Source: Pelolinea submarina
GTDB taxonomy: Bacteria; Chloroflexota; Anaerolineae; Anaerolineales; Anaerolineaceae
Length of the DNA stretch: 64,000 bases
NCBI RefSeq assembly: GCF_003966975.1
Contig: NZ_AP018437.1
Span: 1,488,001 to 1,552,000, forward strand
Direction: 5' to 3'
Position numbers and translations under genes: made by a program. This document shows, piece after piece, positions 51,170-59,982 of this stretch. Each line of letters starts with the position of its first letter. Within the stretch, counting starts at the first letter, position 1. The notes below the pieces were generated by a model. That model was not told the origin of the DNA and ran no database searches. It was given only the letters and a program-made list of their open reading frames with translations.

Positions 51170-52189
51170 TTAGGATTTGTCTTCTGCCGGAGGCAAGACG
51201 GATGAGACGGCTGCGTCACGCTGTTGTTCTTCCAGATTTGTCAGGAAGATTACTTTCCGCAAATTCAACCAAGTTTCTTTAAGTTTCCAGTTTTTCCAGG
51301 CTTCAAGGAATTCATCGTATAAACGCAGGCGTTCTTGCCGGCGGTTTTCAAGCAGGAATTCAATACCCGGTTTTAAACGGTTGAAGGGGCTTTTATATCC
51401 ATAGAAATCAAGGACGCGCTGCTGTTCCTTTTCCATAAATGCGGGCAGATAAGAAATCCAGACGTCCGCATCGTGAATTTCACCGAGAAATTGCTGGGTT
51501 TGGCGGGTAATTTCCAGCGCAAAATCGGATTTGCCCTTGTACAGCAAAGAAAAGACTTCCAATGCGTAACGCAGGCGTTTTGCCGCGATGCGCATCTGGT
51601 GCAGTTCTTCAACGCGCGTGGGATCGAAAATAAATACCTCGTAGAAAAGGAATTCATCCAGGCGATTTTGCACATGCTCATAGCCTAACTGAAAGAGCGG
51701 ACCATGCGTTTGAGGAACTTCTGGTTCAATTTCCAGGATGGCTTTCGCCCAGGAATCCATTTCCAGCAGGCTGGTGTTTTCCATCAATCCTCTGGAGATT
51801 TTTTGCGTGTTGGCATCTTTCACGCGTCTTTTCTGTTTCAGGCGCAGACGGACGCGGCGCAAACCGGATTGGAGATTACTGTCATCCACCGATTTATAGA
51901 TTTGATTCAACAGGTCAATCTGTACGTCCAAATCTCGTACCTGGCCGTATGATTTGGTGATTTCCCTGATATCCCGTACCCAGATTTTCGTTTTCTTGGA
52001 GGGCAGGCTGTCTGAAAAGATATCCAGACATGTCCGGATGCGTCTTGAGGCGACGCGTAAATCATGAATATCTTCAATATCCTGACGATGTTGAATGTTG
52101 TGGGCTTTTTTCCGAAGCGCCTCCAGACCGGGAAGCATGGATTGGGCGCAATATTGTTGAATGGTTAAGTCGTTATTTTTAGAAGCCAA
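51170..52189 (-). CDS. CHAD-domain protein
   Basis: A 339-residue protein made almost fully of CHAD helices: conserved His/Arg/Lys rows HDLRVASRRIRTCLDIF, RDLDVQIDLLNQ, then LHQMRIAAKRLRYALEVFS and FLGEIHDADVWI. CHAD proteins bind polyphosphate through these basic residues and localise to polyP granules (family knowledge). The usual linked CYTH domain is not present. It lies between a thymidylate-kinase-like gene and the HD gene, which supports a polyphosphate theme for the operon. Confidence 0.85.
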   Translation of the reverse strand: MASKNNDLTIQQYCAQSMLPGLEALRKKAHNIQHRQDIEDIHDLRVASRRIRTCLDIFSDSLPSKKTKIWVRDIREITKSYGQVRDLDVQIDLLNQIYKSVDDSNLQSGLRRVRLRLKQKRRVKDANTQKISRGLMENTSLLEMDSWAKAILEIEPEVPQTHGPLFQLGYEHVQNRLDEFLFYEVFIFDPTRVEELHQMRIAAKRLRYALEVFSLLYKGKSDFALEITRQTQQFLGEIHDADVWISYLPAFMEKEQQRVLDFYGYKSPFNRLKPGIEFLLENRRQERLRLYDEFLEAWKNWKLKETWLNLRKVIFLTNLEEQQRDAAVSSVLPPAEDKS

Positions 52190-52207
52190 GCGGAATTCAC
52201 TTTCTGT

Positions 52208-52894
52208 TTACTTTTGCAAAACGGGTTGAAGCAGCGCCTTGATGCTTTCGTTGACATCATGGGTGGAGCGATTGGCGTCTATGGTCTGGAAGTTATACTC
52301 CTTGGCCATCTGGTCAAATTGCGCAATCATGCATTCCTGGTAATGGCGGAAGCTGTCGTACAGGTTATCCTGATTGAGAATATCCATGCCGGATTCCCAA
52401 TAATCAAATCCGCGTCCATGCACAATGCGGGTTACCAGCGTGTCGACATCGGCTTTCAGGTAGAAGATCGTATCCGGGATTAGCGCAAAGCCATAAATAT
52501 CCCGGGCCCACTGCGGGTTGATACCGCGCACAACATCACGCGCGACAATTGAATAGAAGTAGCGGTCGGATAACACGAAAAAGCCTGCCTTAAGAGCCGG
52601 TATAATCTGGTTTTCAAGCCGGTCGGCAAAATCGGTGGCATAAAATAAGCTGATGGTGAGCGGTGTGAGCGTGGTGCCGTTCTTGGCCTCTTCCAGACCT
52701 GCCTGTGTGAGCGGGGAACGACGCAGCCCGGTATCGGAAACAGCGTAGCCGCTTTTTTCCAGCCAGCGCTTGAGCAACTGGATTTGTGTAGAACGTCCAA
52801 CTCCATCGGTGCCTTCCAGGACAATGAGTTTTCCGGGAAGGTCGCCAATTTTCTTGTAGGGAAGGCCGGCGCCGTAATATTGAGGTTTAGTCAT
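52208..52894 (-). CDS. Thymidylate-kinase-like protein with Arg in the P-loop
   Basis: A protein of about 228 residues from ATG 52894 (GGAGG upstream); a longer frame to 53044 lies in the upstream gene. The fold is thymidylate kinase-like: LIVLEGTDGVGRSTQIQLLK, then FVLSDRYFYSIVARDVVRG and the late YLKADVDTLVTRI. The P-loop Lys, essential in typical TMK, is Arg (GVGRST). It also lacks a normal lid Arg block. The gene overlaps its paralogue by 8 bp. The changed P-loop and position in a polyP operon suggest a new substrate (perhaps PPK2-like phosphate transfer) or a non-catalytic partner of the first copy. Confidence 0.7.
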   Translation of the reverse strand: MTKPQYYGAGLPYKKIGDLPGKLIVLEGTDGVGRSTQIQLLKRWLEKSGYAVSDTGLRRSPLTQAGLEEAKNGTTLTPLTISLFYATDFADRLENQIIPALKAGFFVLSDRYFYSIVARDVVRGINPQWARDIYGFALIPDTIFYLKADVDTLVTRIVHGRGFDYWESGMDILNQDNLYDSFRHYQECMIAQFDQMAKEYNFQTIDANRSTHDVNESIKALLQPVLQK

Positions 52895-53624
52895 GGCTGC
52901 TTTCCTCCGTGCTCTTTGTTCCCATACGGCTGTACTCTCTGGCCGATTGAATTGGGTTGGGCAGTCCATGCCACCCGCGTAAAATTCCGCTGACCAGCCG
53001 CCGAATGTGTTTTTGCTGTTGGAAAACCGGTTGGACCGCGTCAATCACTTCAAAGCTGAATTCATCCACCATTTTTTCATATTCTTCCAAAATTCTGGAC
53101 TGGAAAAGGCGGAAGCTGGTTACTTTATTATCGGAAAGGCCCAAGTCCATGCCGGCTTCGTAATACTTCAGTTTGGCGCGGCCGAATGTAATACGTTCAA
53201 TCGCGTCATCCAACGGCACACGGAAATACAGTACCAGGTCGGGTTGGTAGGCGAAAGAATACAAATTGCGCACCCAGGAAGGATCGACACCGCGGGCAAC
53301 ATCGCGCGCGAAACCGGTGAAGGCATAACGATCGGCCAACACAATCACACCTGCCTTTAGCATTGGCAGGAATTGATTTTCCCAGCGGTTGGCGAAATCA
53401 GTCGCTTGAATCAGGCTGAAAGTGGTCGGTGTAAAGGATTTCTGTTTCTTCCCCAATCGGGTGGTGCTTTTCACGACAGGGGAAGAGTTCCACTCGCTGA
53501 AATAGACTGATTTTCCTCTTTCAACCAGCCACTTATAGATCAGGTCAATCTGGGTGGATTTACCGCTCCCATCAATACCTTCAACAACGATTAATTTACC
53601 TTTACATGGATTTTTTTGCAGCAT
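52887..53624 (-). CDS. Thymidylate-kinase-family kinase
   Basis: A 245-residue P-loop kinase of the TMK/PPK2-like superfamily: LIVVEGIDGSGKSTQIDLIY with an intact GSGKST, DRYAFTGFARDVARG (the DR-Y/F motif), then VLYFRVPLDDAIERITFGRA (substrate-lid region). It is longer than housekeeping TMK (about 205-215) through a C-terminal tail. Its normal reaction would be dTMP phosphorylation, but the neighbours (a P-loop-altered paralogue, CHAD, HD, Pst/PhoU) make another phosphate donor or acceptor plausible. It starts its own unit after the phoU terminator. Confidence 0.65.
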   Translation of the reverse strand: MLQKNPCKGKLIVVEGIDGSGKSTQIDLIYKWLVERGKSVYFSEWNSSPVVKSTTRLGKKQKSFTPTTFSLIQATDFANRWENQFLPMLKAGVIVLADRYAFTGFARDVARGVDPSWVRNLYSFAYQPDLVLYFRVPLDDAIERITFGRAKLKYYEAGMDLGLSDNKVTSFRLFQSRILEEYEKMVDEFSFEVIDAVQPVFQQQKHIRRLVSGILRGWHGLPNPIQSAREYSRMGTKSTEESSHD

Positions 53625-53644
53625 GGCGATCCAATCCTTTTATT

Positions 53645-53682
53645 TATTAAAAGAGCTTGATATGTAGATTATATCAAGCTCT
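53645..53682 (-). terminator. Intrinsic terminator after phoU
   Basis: AGAGCTTGATAT (53652-53663) and ATATCAAGCTCT (53671-53682) are perfect 12-bp arms with a 7-nt loop; TTTT follows on the minus strand. It separates the pst-phoU unit from the thymidylate-kinase-like operon. Confidence 0.8.
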
Positions 53683-53715
53683 CATCCCAGTCTGAAATAG
53701 TAGCAGTTAGACCGG

Positions 53716-54393
53716 TTAACCCTCGACTTCGTCCTCAGAGCCGTCCATTTCCATCATCTCGCCGGATTTGATGAAAACAGTTCTTTCACATATATTAACC
53801 ACGCGATCGGCTAATCGTTCCAGGTTGTGAACAACCCAAAGGAGCAAACTGGCATCGTCGATCGTGGCCGGATTCGCGATCATGCCGTTCACGATGGTCC
53901 GATAACATTTGTTGAATAACGCGTCCACTTCGTCGTCTTCGTGTGGTATGGCGAGAGCCTGACTGATATCTTCGCTAATAAAGGCGGATAAAGAACGGTG
54001 CAGCATGCTGACCGCCAGTTCGCCCATCTTTTCAATATCCCGGTAGGGAATCGGCAGGTCGCTGATGCCCAGGCGGATGGTGTTGTTTGCAATACCTTTG
54101 GCATAATCCCCCATGCGTTCCAATTCATTCGCTACCAACAGCATGGCAGCCAACAGGCGCAGGTCGTGGGCGAGGGGCTGCTGCGTGGCTAAGAGGATCA
54201 GAATAGCATTTTCAATCGCGAAACGCTTGTCGTTGATGTTTTGATCGTCTTCAATCAAGGCTTTGGCTGTTTGAATATCGCGATCCTTGAATGAGGTGAC
54301 CGAGTCCAGGGTAGCTTGTTCCACCATGCTGCCCAACAGCAGAATTTCATCTTGTATTTGTTTGATTTTTCTCTCGAATAACTCACGTGCCAT
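53716..54393 (-). CDS. phoU: Phosphate signalling protein PhoU
   Basis: A 225-residue protein of two three-helix PhoU repeats, with the metal-binding E/D rows ELERMGDYAKGIANNTIRLG and HNLERLADRVVNICERTVFI. PhoU lets the PstB transporter signal Pi sufficiency to PhoR and limits uptake. It has an acidic C-terminal tail. It lies 18 bp after pstB and is ended by a strong terminator. Confidence 0.9.
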   Translation of the reverse strand: MARELFERKIKQIQDEILLLGSMVEQATLDSVTSFKDRDIQTAKALIEDDQNINDKRFAIENAILILLATQQPLAHDLRLLAAMLLVANELERMGDYAKGIANNTIRLGISDLPIPYRDIEKMGELAVSMLHRSLSAFISEDISQALAIPHEDDEVDALFNKCYRTIVNGMIANPATIDDASLLLWVVHNLERLADRVVNICERTVFIKSGEMMEMDGSEDEVEG

Positions 54394-54411
54394 TTATCAC
54401 CTCTTCAACGT

Positions 54412-55200
54412 TTAGCCAAACCTGCCCGAAATATACTGTTCAGTCAGTTCATTTTTAGGATTTGTGAAAATATCGGTCGTTTTCCCGGATTCTACCAAAT
54501 AGCCCGCACGGCTCTCTGCCATATTAAAAAAGAGTGTAAAGTCGGATGCTCTGGCTGCCTGCTGCATATTATGCGTTACTATAACTATAGTATATTTTTC
54601 CTTCAATTGCTCTATTAGTTCCTCAATTTTTAAGGTAGCAATGGGATCCAGCGCAGAGGCGGGTTCGTCCATCAAAATGACTTCCGGTTCCACGGCTAAA
54701 GCGCGCGCGATACACAGGCGCTGCTGCTGTCCGCCGGAGAGGGCTAATCCGGATTTGTTCAAGGTGTCTTTGACCTCATCCCACAAAGCGGCCTGGCGCA
54801 GGCTTTTTTCCACAATTTCTTCCAAAATTCGGTGATCGCGGATACCGTGGGCGCGTGGCCCGAAAGCGATGTTCTCAAAAATGGTTTTGGGGAATGGATT
54901 TGGACGCTGGAAGACCATACCGACCTGCTTACGCAATTCGACCGGATCGATTTCGAAAATATCCTTGCTGTCCAGGATGATCTTCCCTTCGGTGCGAACA
55001 GAGGGGATCAACTCGTTCATGCGGTTGAAAGAGCGAATGAAGGTGCTCTTCCCACAGCCGGACGGGCCGATGATAGCCGTAATTTGATTGCTGGGGATGT
55101 CGATGGTGATTTTATCAAGAGCCTGGAATTTTCCATAGAATAAATTGAAATTCTCGACTCGGATTTTTGTTTGAGGAATTACATGGTTATTATCAATCAT
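54412..55200 (-). CDS. pstB: Phosphate ABC transporter ATPase PstB
   Basis: A 262-residue ABC ATPase with Walker [21 protein letters not shown], signature [16 protein letters not shown], Walker [17 protein letters not shown] and H-loop [20 protein letters not shown]. The RSFNRMN tail after the P-loop is typical of PstB. It energises high-affinity Pi import. It sits 11 bp after pstA. Confidence 0.95.
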   Translation of the reverse strand: MIDNNHVIPQTKIRVENFNLFYGKFQALDKITIDIPSNQITAIIGPSGCGKSTFIRSFNRMNELIPSVRTEGKIILDSKDIFEIDPVELRKQVGMVFQRPNPFPKTIFENIAFGPRAHGIRDHRILEEIVEKSLRQAALWDEVKDTLNKSGLALSGGQQQRLCIARALAVEPEVILMDEPASALDPIATLKIEELIEQLKEKYTIVIVTHNMQQAARASDFTLFFNMAESRAGYLVESGKTTDIFTNPKNELTEQYISGRFG

Positions 55201-55211
55201 TTTGGACTACC

Positions 55212-56138
55212 CTATTTACCAGAGAATTTTTTCGAAAATTGTTTCGATGATATATTGATGGCCAAATTCAATAATATTATGATAACGATTAGTATAGCCG
55301 AAGTTCCCAGCGCTTTGTCAAAAGCTGTGGTTTCGCTGGCCAGCATGTAAACATGCAGCGCCATGGTACGGCCTGATGATAGCAGATTTTTGGGCAAACG
55401 GTAACTGCCGCCCAATGTGACCCAGAATACGGCTGTTTCCGCAATGACCCGCCCTACGCTCAATACGATGCCGGTGATGATACCGGGCAGGGCCGAGGGC
55501 AGCACCACGCCAAATATCATCTGCCATTTGGTCGTGCCCAAAGCCAGGCTGCCTTCTCGGTAAGATTTCGGCACGGTCAGCAGGGCTTCTTCGGTGGTGC
55601 GGATGATCAGCGGCAGGACCAGACAGGCGCCACTCAGCCCGGCGGAGAGCAGCGAAAACTTCAATTTCATATATGACACAAATACGGCAAAACCAAAAAG
55701 GCCGAAAATGATGGATGGAACACCGGCCAGGATTTCCACGCTGGTGCGAATCAGGTTGATCAGGTAACCAACCAGATTCTTTTTCCCGGCATATTCCGTG
55801 GTGTATTCCACCATAAAGACGGCTGTACCGATACCCAGGGGAGCGGCGATGGTGATGGTCAGAAGGACCAGGTATATTGTGGTTACGATGGTGGTGGAGA
55901 TGCCGCCCTTGCCGGAGACTCCGCCTGCCGGGCGCGTGGTCAGGAATTCCAGGTTAATGACCTTGAATCCATTGCTGACCATATAGCCGACGATGAACAA
56001 CAACGCGGTGATGGCGATGATACCGGCCAACCAGATAAGCGCGAAAGCGATCCTTTGTTTGAGTTGCCGTTGGTGTAAGTTCTTGGCCGGATCAATCACC
56101 CGGGTTTGCTTCCTTGCGAGCGAAATATCTTTGATCAT
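55212..56138 (-). CDS. pstA: Phosphate ABC transporter permease PstA
   Basis: A 308-residue permease with six helices, the first after a basic N-terminus (QRIAFALIWLAGIIAITALL). The cytoplasmic EAA loop is present (EALLTVPKSYREGSLALGTT-KW), which docks to PstB. It pairs with PstC as the membrane channel. It lies 14 bp after pstC. Confidence 0.9.
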   Translation of the reverse strand: MIKDISLARKQTRVIDPAKNLHQRQLKQRIAFALIWLAGIIAITALLFIVGYMVSNGFKVINLEFLTTRPAGGVSGKGGISTTIVTTIYLVLLTITIAAPLGIGTAVFMVEYTTEYAGKKNLVGYLINLIRTSVEILAGVPSIIFGLFGFAVFVSYMKLKFSLLSAGLSGACLVLPLIIRTTEEALLTVPKSYREGSLALGTTKWQMIFGVVLPSALPGIITGIVLSVGRVIAETAVFWVTLGGSYRLPKNLLSSGRTMALHVYMLASETTAFDKALGTSAILIVIIILLNLAINISSKQFSKKFSGK

Positions 56139-56152
56139 AATTTTCTCTTCCT

Positions 56153-57505
56153 CTATGAAGGCTGTCTTTCACGCATGATGAAGTGCGCCAGTCGGTTGAT
56201 CAACAGCAGCAGCAGGAACAACAGGATCCCGGTGAAGAACAGCGCGCTACGGTGGACGCCGGCAGCGTAATTAATTTCCACGGCGATATTACCGGTGAGT
56301 GTACGCGCGGTAGCCAGCAGAACGGAGAACGGATTGTCGTTGAGCGGGGTGGGGATGGCGATGGAGTTGCCGATAACCATGATGAGCGCCATGGTTTCAC
56401 CTAACGCGCGCCCGATTCCCAGAATGACCGCAGCGATAATGCCCGAACGGGCTGCTGGCAGCACTACCGTGGTTATGGTCTGCCAATGCGTGGCGCCCAT
56501 GGCCAGCGAGGCTTCCCGATAGGAATTGGGAACTGCCCGGATGGCGTCCTCGGCTACGTTGGTGATAGTGGGCAGAATCATTATAGCCAGGATGATGGAG
56601 GCGTTCAGGATGCCAAAGCCGCTGTTGCCGTTGATTTCGATGTTGCGGATCAGGGGAGCTAAGACAACCATCCCGAACAGGCCGAATATAACCGAAGGAA
56701 TGCCTGCCAATAACTCAATGGCGGAACGGAAGATTTCGCGAATAGCGTGCGGGGCGATTTCTCCCAGTAGGATGGCAGTGAAGATGGATAAGGGTACACC
56801 CAAGAGGACAGCCCCCAATGTGCTGTAGAGCGAACCAATCACCATGGGTACCAGGCCGAATTGGCCGGTTTGGTCGCCGATGACAGCACCCGGGCGCCAG
56901 ATGGTGCCGGTCAGCAATTCTCCCAGCCCGATATTTTTGATGGCGTCGGTGGATTCCATGAATGTAAAGACAAAAATCAGCACCACAACCAAAATTGAGG
57001 TGGTGGCGATGACCGTCAATGCCCTTTGGATAAATTGGTTCATGAAGAAGCGCTGCGTTTCCCCTTCCAGAAATACTTCGTCCAGCATTTTCAGCAAGTA
57101 GATTAAAGCCAGGGGAATTGCGCTTTTAATGAGCAAATCCAAAAGAGTCAGCCCTATTGTCGCAAAGATGGTTCCCAGAGGAACAACCGATTCACCGGCA
57201 AATACGATGGTTGAAAAACTAAAAATTTCACTGATGACAAAAATCGCAATAACCAGTACAGAGAGTATGCTGATGGTTGTTTTTGCCCAATTTTTAAGTT
57301 TCCAAAGGCCGAAGGCAACCAGGCCGGATATGATGGCCGTAACAATTCCGATAATCAAAATGACTAATGGGGAACTTGTTGTCTTTAATGTAAAAAAGTC
57401 GAAATACGTTCCGAGGCTGATGGTTAGTGCTGCGGCTGCCGAAAGCGCAAACAAAATGGATAAAAACCGGACAGCCGAGGTTTTTGTGTTTTGTGATATT
57501 TTCAT
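56153..57505 (-). CDS. pstC: Phosphate ABC transporter permease PstC, with extended N-terminus
   Basis: A 450-residue permease, longer than usual (about 300). The extra N-terminal about 150 residues hold four or so hydrophobic helices (FLSILFALSAAAALTISLGT; PLVILIIGIVTAIISGLVAF), followed by the ordinary PstC core with its EAA loop DAIRAVPNSYREASLAMGAT. The extension could be a membrane sensor or an ancient fusion. It follows pstS with a 10-bp stem hairpin between them. Confidence 0.85.
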   Translation of the reverse strand: MKISQNTKTSAVRFLSILFALSAAAALTISLGTYFDFFTLKTTSSPLVILIIGIVTAIISGLVAFGLWKLKNWAKTTISILSVLVIAIFVISEIFSFSTIVFAGESVVPLGTIFATIGLTLLDLLIKSAIPLALIYLLKMLDEVFLEGETQRFFMNQFIQRALTVIATTSILVVVLIFVFTFMESTDAIKNIGLGELLTGTIWRPGAVIGDQTGQFGLVPMVIGSLYSTLGAVLLGVPLSIFTAILLGEIAPHAIREIFRSAIELLAGIPSVIFGLFGMVVLAPLIRNIEINGNSGFGILNASIILAIMILPTITNVAEDAIRAVPNSYREASLAMGATHWQTITTVVLPAARSGIIAAVILGIGRALGETMALIMVIGNSIAIPTPLNDNPFSVLLATARTLTGNIAVEINYAAGVHRSALFFTGILLFLLLLLINRLAHFIMRERQPS

Positions 57506-57533
57506 AATCCAAGTCCCTGCTTCATCGAAGGAA

Positions 57534-57559
57534 GGGGCACTCCCCGAGAGGAGTGCCCC
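57534..57559 (-). terminator. Stem-loop between pstS and pstC
   Basis: GGGGCACTCC (57534-57543) and GGAGTGCCCC (57550-57559) are perfect 10-bp arms with a 6-nt loop and no clear T run. Such hairpins often let pstS mRNA end or be stabilised so that PstS is made in excess over the transporter. Confidence 0.65.
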
Positions 57560-57583
57560 TCATGATGCGAAAACTAAATGAGA

Positions 57584-58507
57584 TTAGTCGCTGACGGTGA
57601 TGTAATCTTCGGCAACGATGGTCTGGCCGTCACTCAGAATGTAATCCAGGAAAGCCTGGGCTAATTCGGAGGGCTGGCCGTTGGTGAGCAGGTTCAGCGG
57701 GCGGAAGATGGAATACGTTCCATTCTTGACGTTCTCGACTGTCGGTTCAACACCTTCGATGGCGACACCCTTGACGGAGTCATCCAGGAAACCGAAGGAC
57801 AGGTAACCGATGGTGTTGGGGGTGGTGGCAACCACGGTGCGCAGCTGACCATTGGATTGCTGCAGCAAGGCGTTTTCCGCGATGGGTTTGATCTGCTTTT
57901 CGCCGGCGTCGTCCTTATATTCCATGACCAATTCTTCGAAAGCCGCGCGCGTGCCGGAACCTTCTTCACGGGAAACAACGGTGATGGGGGCATCCGGGCC
58001 GCCAACCTCTGAGAAGTTGGTCACTTCGCCGGAGAAGATAGCCTGAACCTGTTCTTTGGTCAGGTTATCGAGGGCCACATCGGGGCTCACGACTACAGCA
58101 ATACCGTCATAAGCGATGGTGAAGACCTGCAGGTCGGGATATTGTTCCATTTCGGAATCTTTGATCTCACGGGAAGCGGAACCGAGATCCACTGTGCCGT
58201 CACCGGCAGAGGTTACACCAACACTGGAACCGCCGCCTTGAATGTCGATGGAAACATCGGGATTGGCATCCATGAATTCAGCAGCCAACTCTTCGGCCAG
58301 AGGTTGTACGGTGGTGGAACCGGCGATCTGGAGTTGACCGGAAAGAGCGGGAGCTTCTACAACTTCTGCGGTGGGGGCAACTTCTTCAGCGGGAGCAGCT
58401 TCTTCTGCCATGGCTGCTTCTTCGGTGGGTGCTGCCTGTTGGCAAGCGGCAAAAACGAGGGCGCTTACGAGCATAACAGCGGTTAAAACTAAAACCTTCT
58501 TTTTCAT
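57584..58507 (-). CDS. pstS: Phosphate-binding lipoprotein PstS
   Basis: A 307-residue lipoprotein; lipobox LVFAAC at about residue 21. An Ala/Glu linker is followed by the PstS fold: LQIAGSTTVQPLAEELAAEF, IQGGGSSVGVTSAGDGTVDL, GSASREIKDSEM, then VSREEGSGTRAAFEELVM. These loops bind Pi in known PstS proteins. In a monoderm it is tethered by lipid on the outside face. It is the first gene of pstSCAB-phoU and lies downstream of a Pho box. Confidence 0.95.
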   Translation of the reverse strand: MKKKVLVLTAVMLVSALVFAACQQAAPTEEAAMAEEAAPAEEVAPTAEVVEAPALSGQLQIAGSTTVQPLAEELAAEFMDANPDVSIDIQGGGSSVGVTSAGDGTVDLGSASREIKDSEMEQYPDLQVFTIAYDGIAVVVSPDVALDNLTKEQVQAIFSGEVTNFSEVGGPDAPITVVSREEGSGTRAAFEELVMEYKDDAGEKQIKPIAENALLQQSNGQLRTVVATTPNTIGYLSFGFLDDSVKGVAIEGVEPTVENVKNGTYSIFRPLNLLTNGQPSELAQAFLDYILSDGQTIVAEDYITVSD

Positions 58508-58554
58508 CTTTTTCTCCTATTTAGTTAAGATTCATGTTGAATGTTATCAAGCGA

Positions 58555-58595
58555 AAATTAACGCCAAGGGGAAGGCATGTTAAGAGAAGGTTAAA
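58555..58595 (-). promoter_or_regulatory. Pho box upstream of pstS
   Basis: Four 8-bp units lie exactly 11 bp apart on the minus strand: TTTAACCT, CTTAACAT, TTCCCCTT and GTTAATTT (plus coordinates 58588-58595, 58577-58584, 58566-58573, 58555-58562). The form matches tandem Pho boxes of the CTTAACCT type. They lie 48-88 bp before the pstS start, next to phoB-phoR. Confidence 0.7.
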
Positions 58596-58627
58596 GGATG
58601 CTTAATTAGATATGAATTTGCCTTGAT

Positions 58628-59977
58628 TTACTTAATCGGGATGGAAAAAGAAAACGTGCTGCCCTGGTTAACCTGACTTTCAGCCCAGATCTTGCCGCCG
58701 TGCGCTTCAACCAGGTGGCGGGCAATGGAAAGGCCCAGGCCGGTGCCGCTTTCGGAACGGGACCGGTCGGATTTATAGAAGCGTTCAAATACCCGCGCCA
58801 GGTCTTTTGGCAGGATACCGATACCGGTGTCTTTCACCGAAAACACGATTGTGTTTAAATTCTGATAGGCCGAGAGTTCGATACTACCGCCGGGACGGGT
58901 GAATTTGATGGCGTTGTGCAGCAAGTTCACCAGCACGCTTTCCAGACGGGATTTATCCACGAAGATGGAAGGTAAGTCGGGAGGAAAGTTTGTGCTGCAG
59001 GTCAAACCGGCTCGTTCCGCTTGCAGTGTCATCCGTTCACAGGCCGCGCCCAGGAGCTCCTGGGGTTTTACCCAGCGCTTTTCCAACGGAACACGGCCGG
59101 ACTCAATGCGGGAAAGCTCAAGCAGCTCCTCGACCATTTGGCTCAAATTGTCGATTTCGCCGCTCATACGGTCCAGGAATTTTTCCGCTTGCTGCGGATC
59201 GTCGAGCATGCCGTCCTGGAGCGTCTCCGTGATCAATTTCAGGGAGGTCAGCGGCGTCCGCAGTTCGTGAGAGACGTTGCTGACAAAGTCACGCCGGATG
59301 ATTTCCAGCTGACGGATGCGGGTCAGGTCCTGCATCAGAAACAGGATACTGCCGGGCATTTGTTCCTTTAGCGGGGTGGCGATGCAGCGAATGTAATATT
59401 TCTCCGGGGTTGTTTCAAAACTGTCGATTTGCGGGGTGCCACTTTCGCGTGTTTTTTCCAGCAATTCATTCATTTTGAAGTGGCGGATTACCTCCACCAA
59501 TGAATGGTTGAGCGCGCTTTCTTTGGTCACATTGAAAATCGAACCGGCAGCCTGGTTGATGAGCGTAACATCGTTATTTTCATCCACAACCAGAATACCA
59601 TCGGTCATGCTGCTCAAAATGGAGGAGAAAATGGCTTTTTCCGATTGGGTGTTCTCCTGTTCACGGTACTTCAGATCCAGATCATCAAGCACACGCTTAT
59701 AAAGGCGTTGAATTTCAGCCGGCAGTAATTTGGTGCGGAAGAAGAAATTGGTCAAATCCTGCGGTTCATCCAGATGTTGGGTGAGGTGATTGATGGGTTG
59801 TGAGTAGGTGCGGTTTATAAGATAGGAGGCGCCAATCAGGATTGCAACAACCAACAGGACAAAGGGGATGTGTTCGTGAATGAAACTGACTGAGTCTGAG
59901 GCGTTGAAATAGAAATAGAGAACAAGAAGCGGCAGCAACCCTACGGCTAGAATTCGCCAGAAAAGGGAATTACGCAT
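58628..59977 (-). CDS. phoR: Phosphate-regulon sensor histidine kinase PhoR
   Basis: A 449-residue kinase: two N-terminal helices (about 8-24 and 35-54) with almost no outward loop, a linker, a PAS domain (about 120-225, SSMTDGILVVDENNDVTLIN), HisKA with FVSNVSHELRTPLTSLKLIT (His about 242), and HATPase with NLLHNAIKFT, VKDTGIGI and GTGLGLSIARHLVEAHGG. It takes its signal from PstSCAB-PhoU rather than outside Pi. It is translated 5 bp after phoB. Confidence 0.9.
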   Translation of the reverse strand: MRNSLFWRILAVGLLPLLVLYFYFNASDSVSFIHEHIPFVLLVVAILIGASYLINRTYSQPINHLTQHLDEPQDLTNFFFRTKLLPAEIQRLYKRVLDDLDLKYREQENTQSEKAIFSSILSSMTDGILVVDENNDVTLINQAAGSIFNVTKESALNHSLVEVIRHFKMNELLEKTRESGTPQIDSFETTPEKYYIRCIATPLKEQMPGSILFLMQDLTRIRQLEIIRRDFVSNVSHELRTPLTSLKLITETLQDGMLDDPQQAEKFLDRMSGEIDNLSQMVEELLELSRIESGRVPLEKRWVKPQELLGAACERMTLQAERAGLTCSTNFPPDLPSIFVDKSRLESVLVNLLHNAIKFTRPGGSIELSAYQNLNTIVFSVKDTGIGILPKDLARVFERFYKSDRSRSESGTGLGLSIARHLVEAHGGKIWAESQVNQGSTFSFSIPIK

Positions 59978-59982
59978 ACTGC

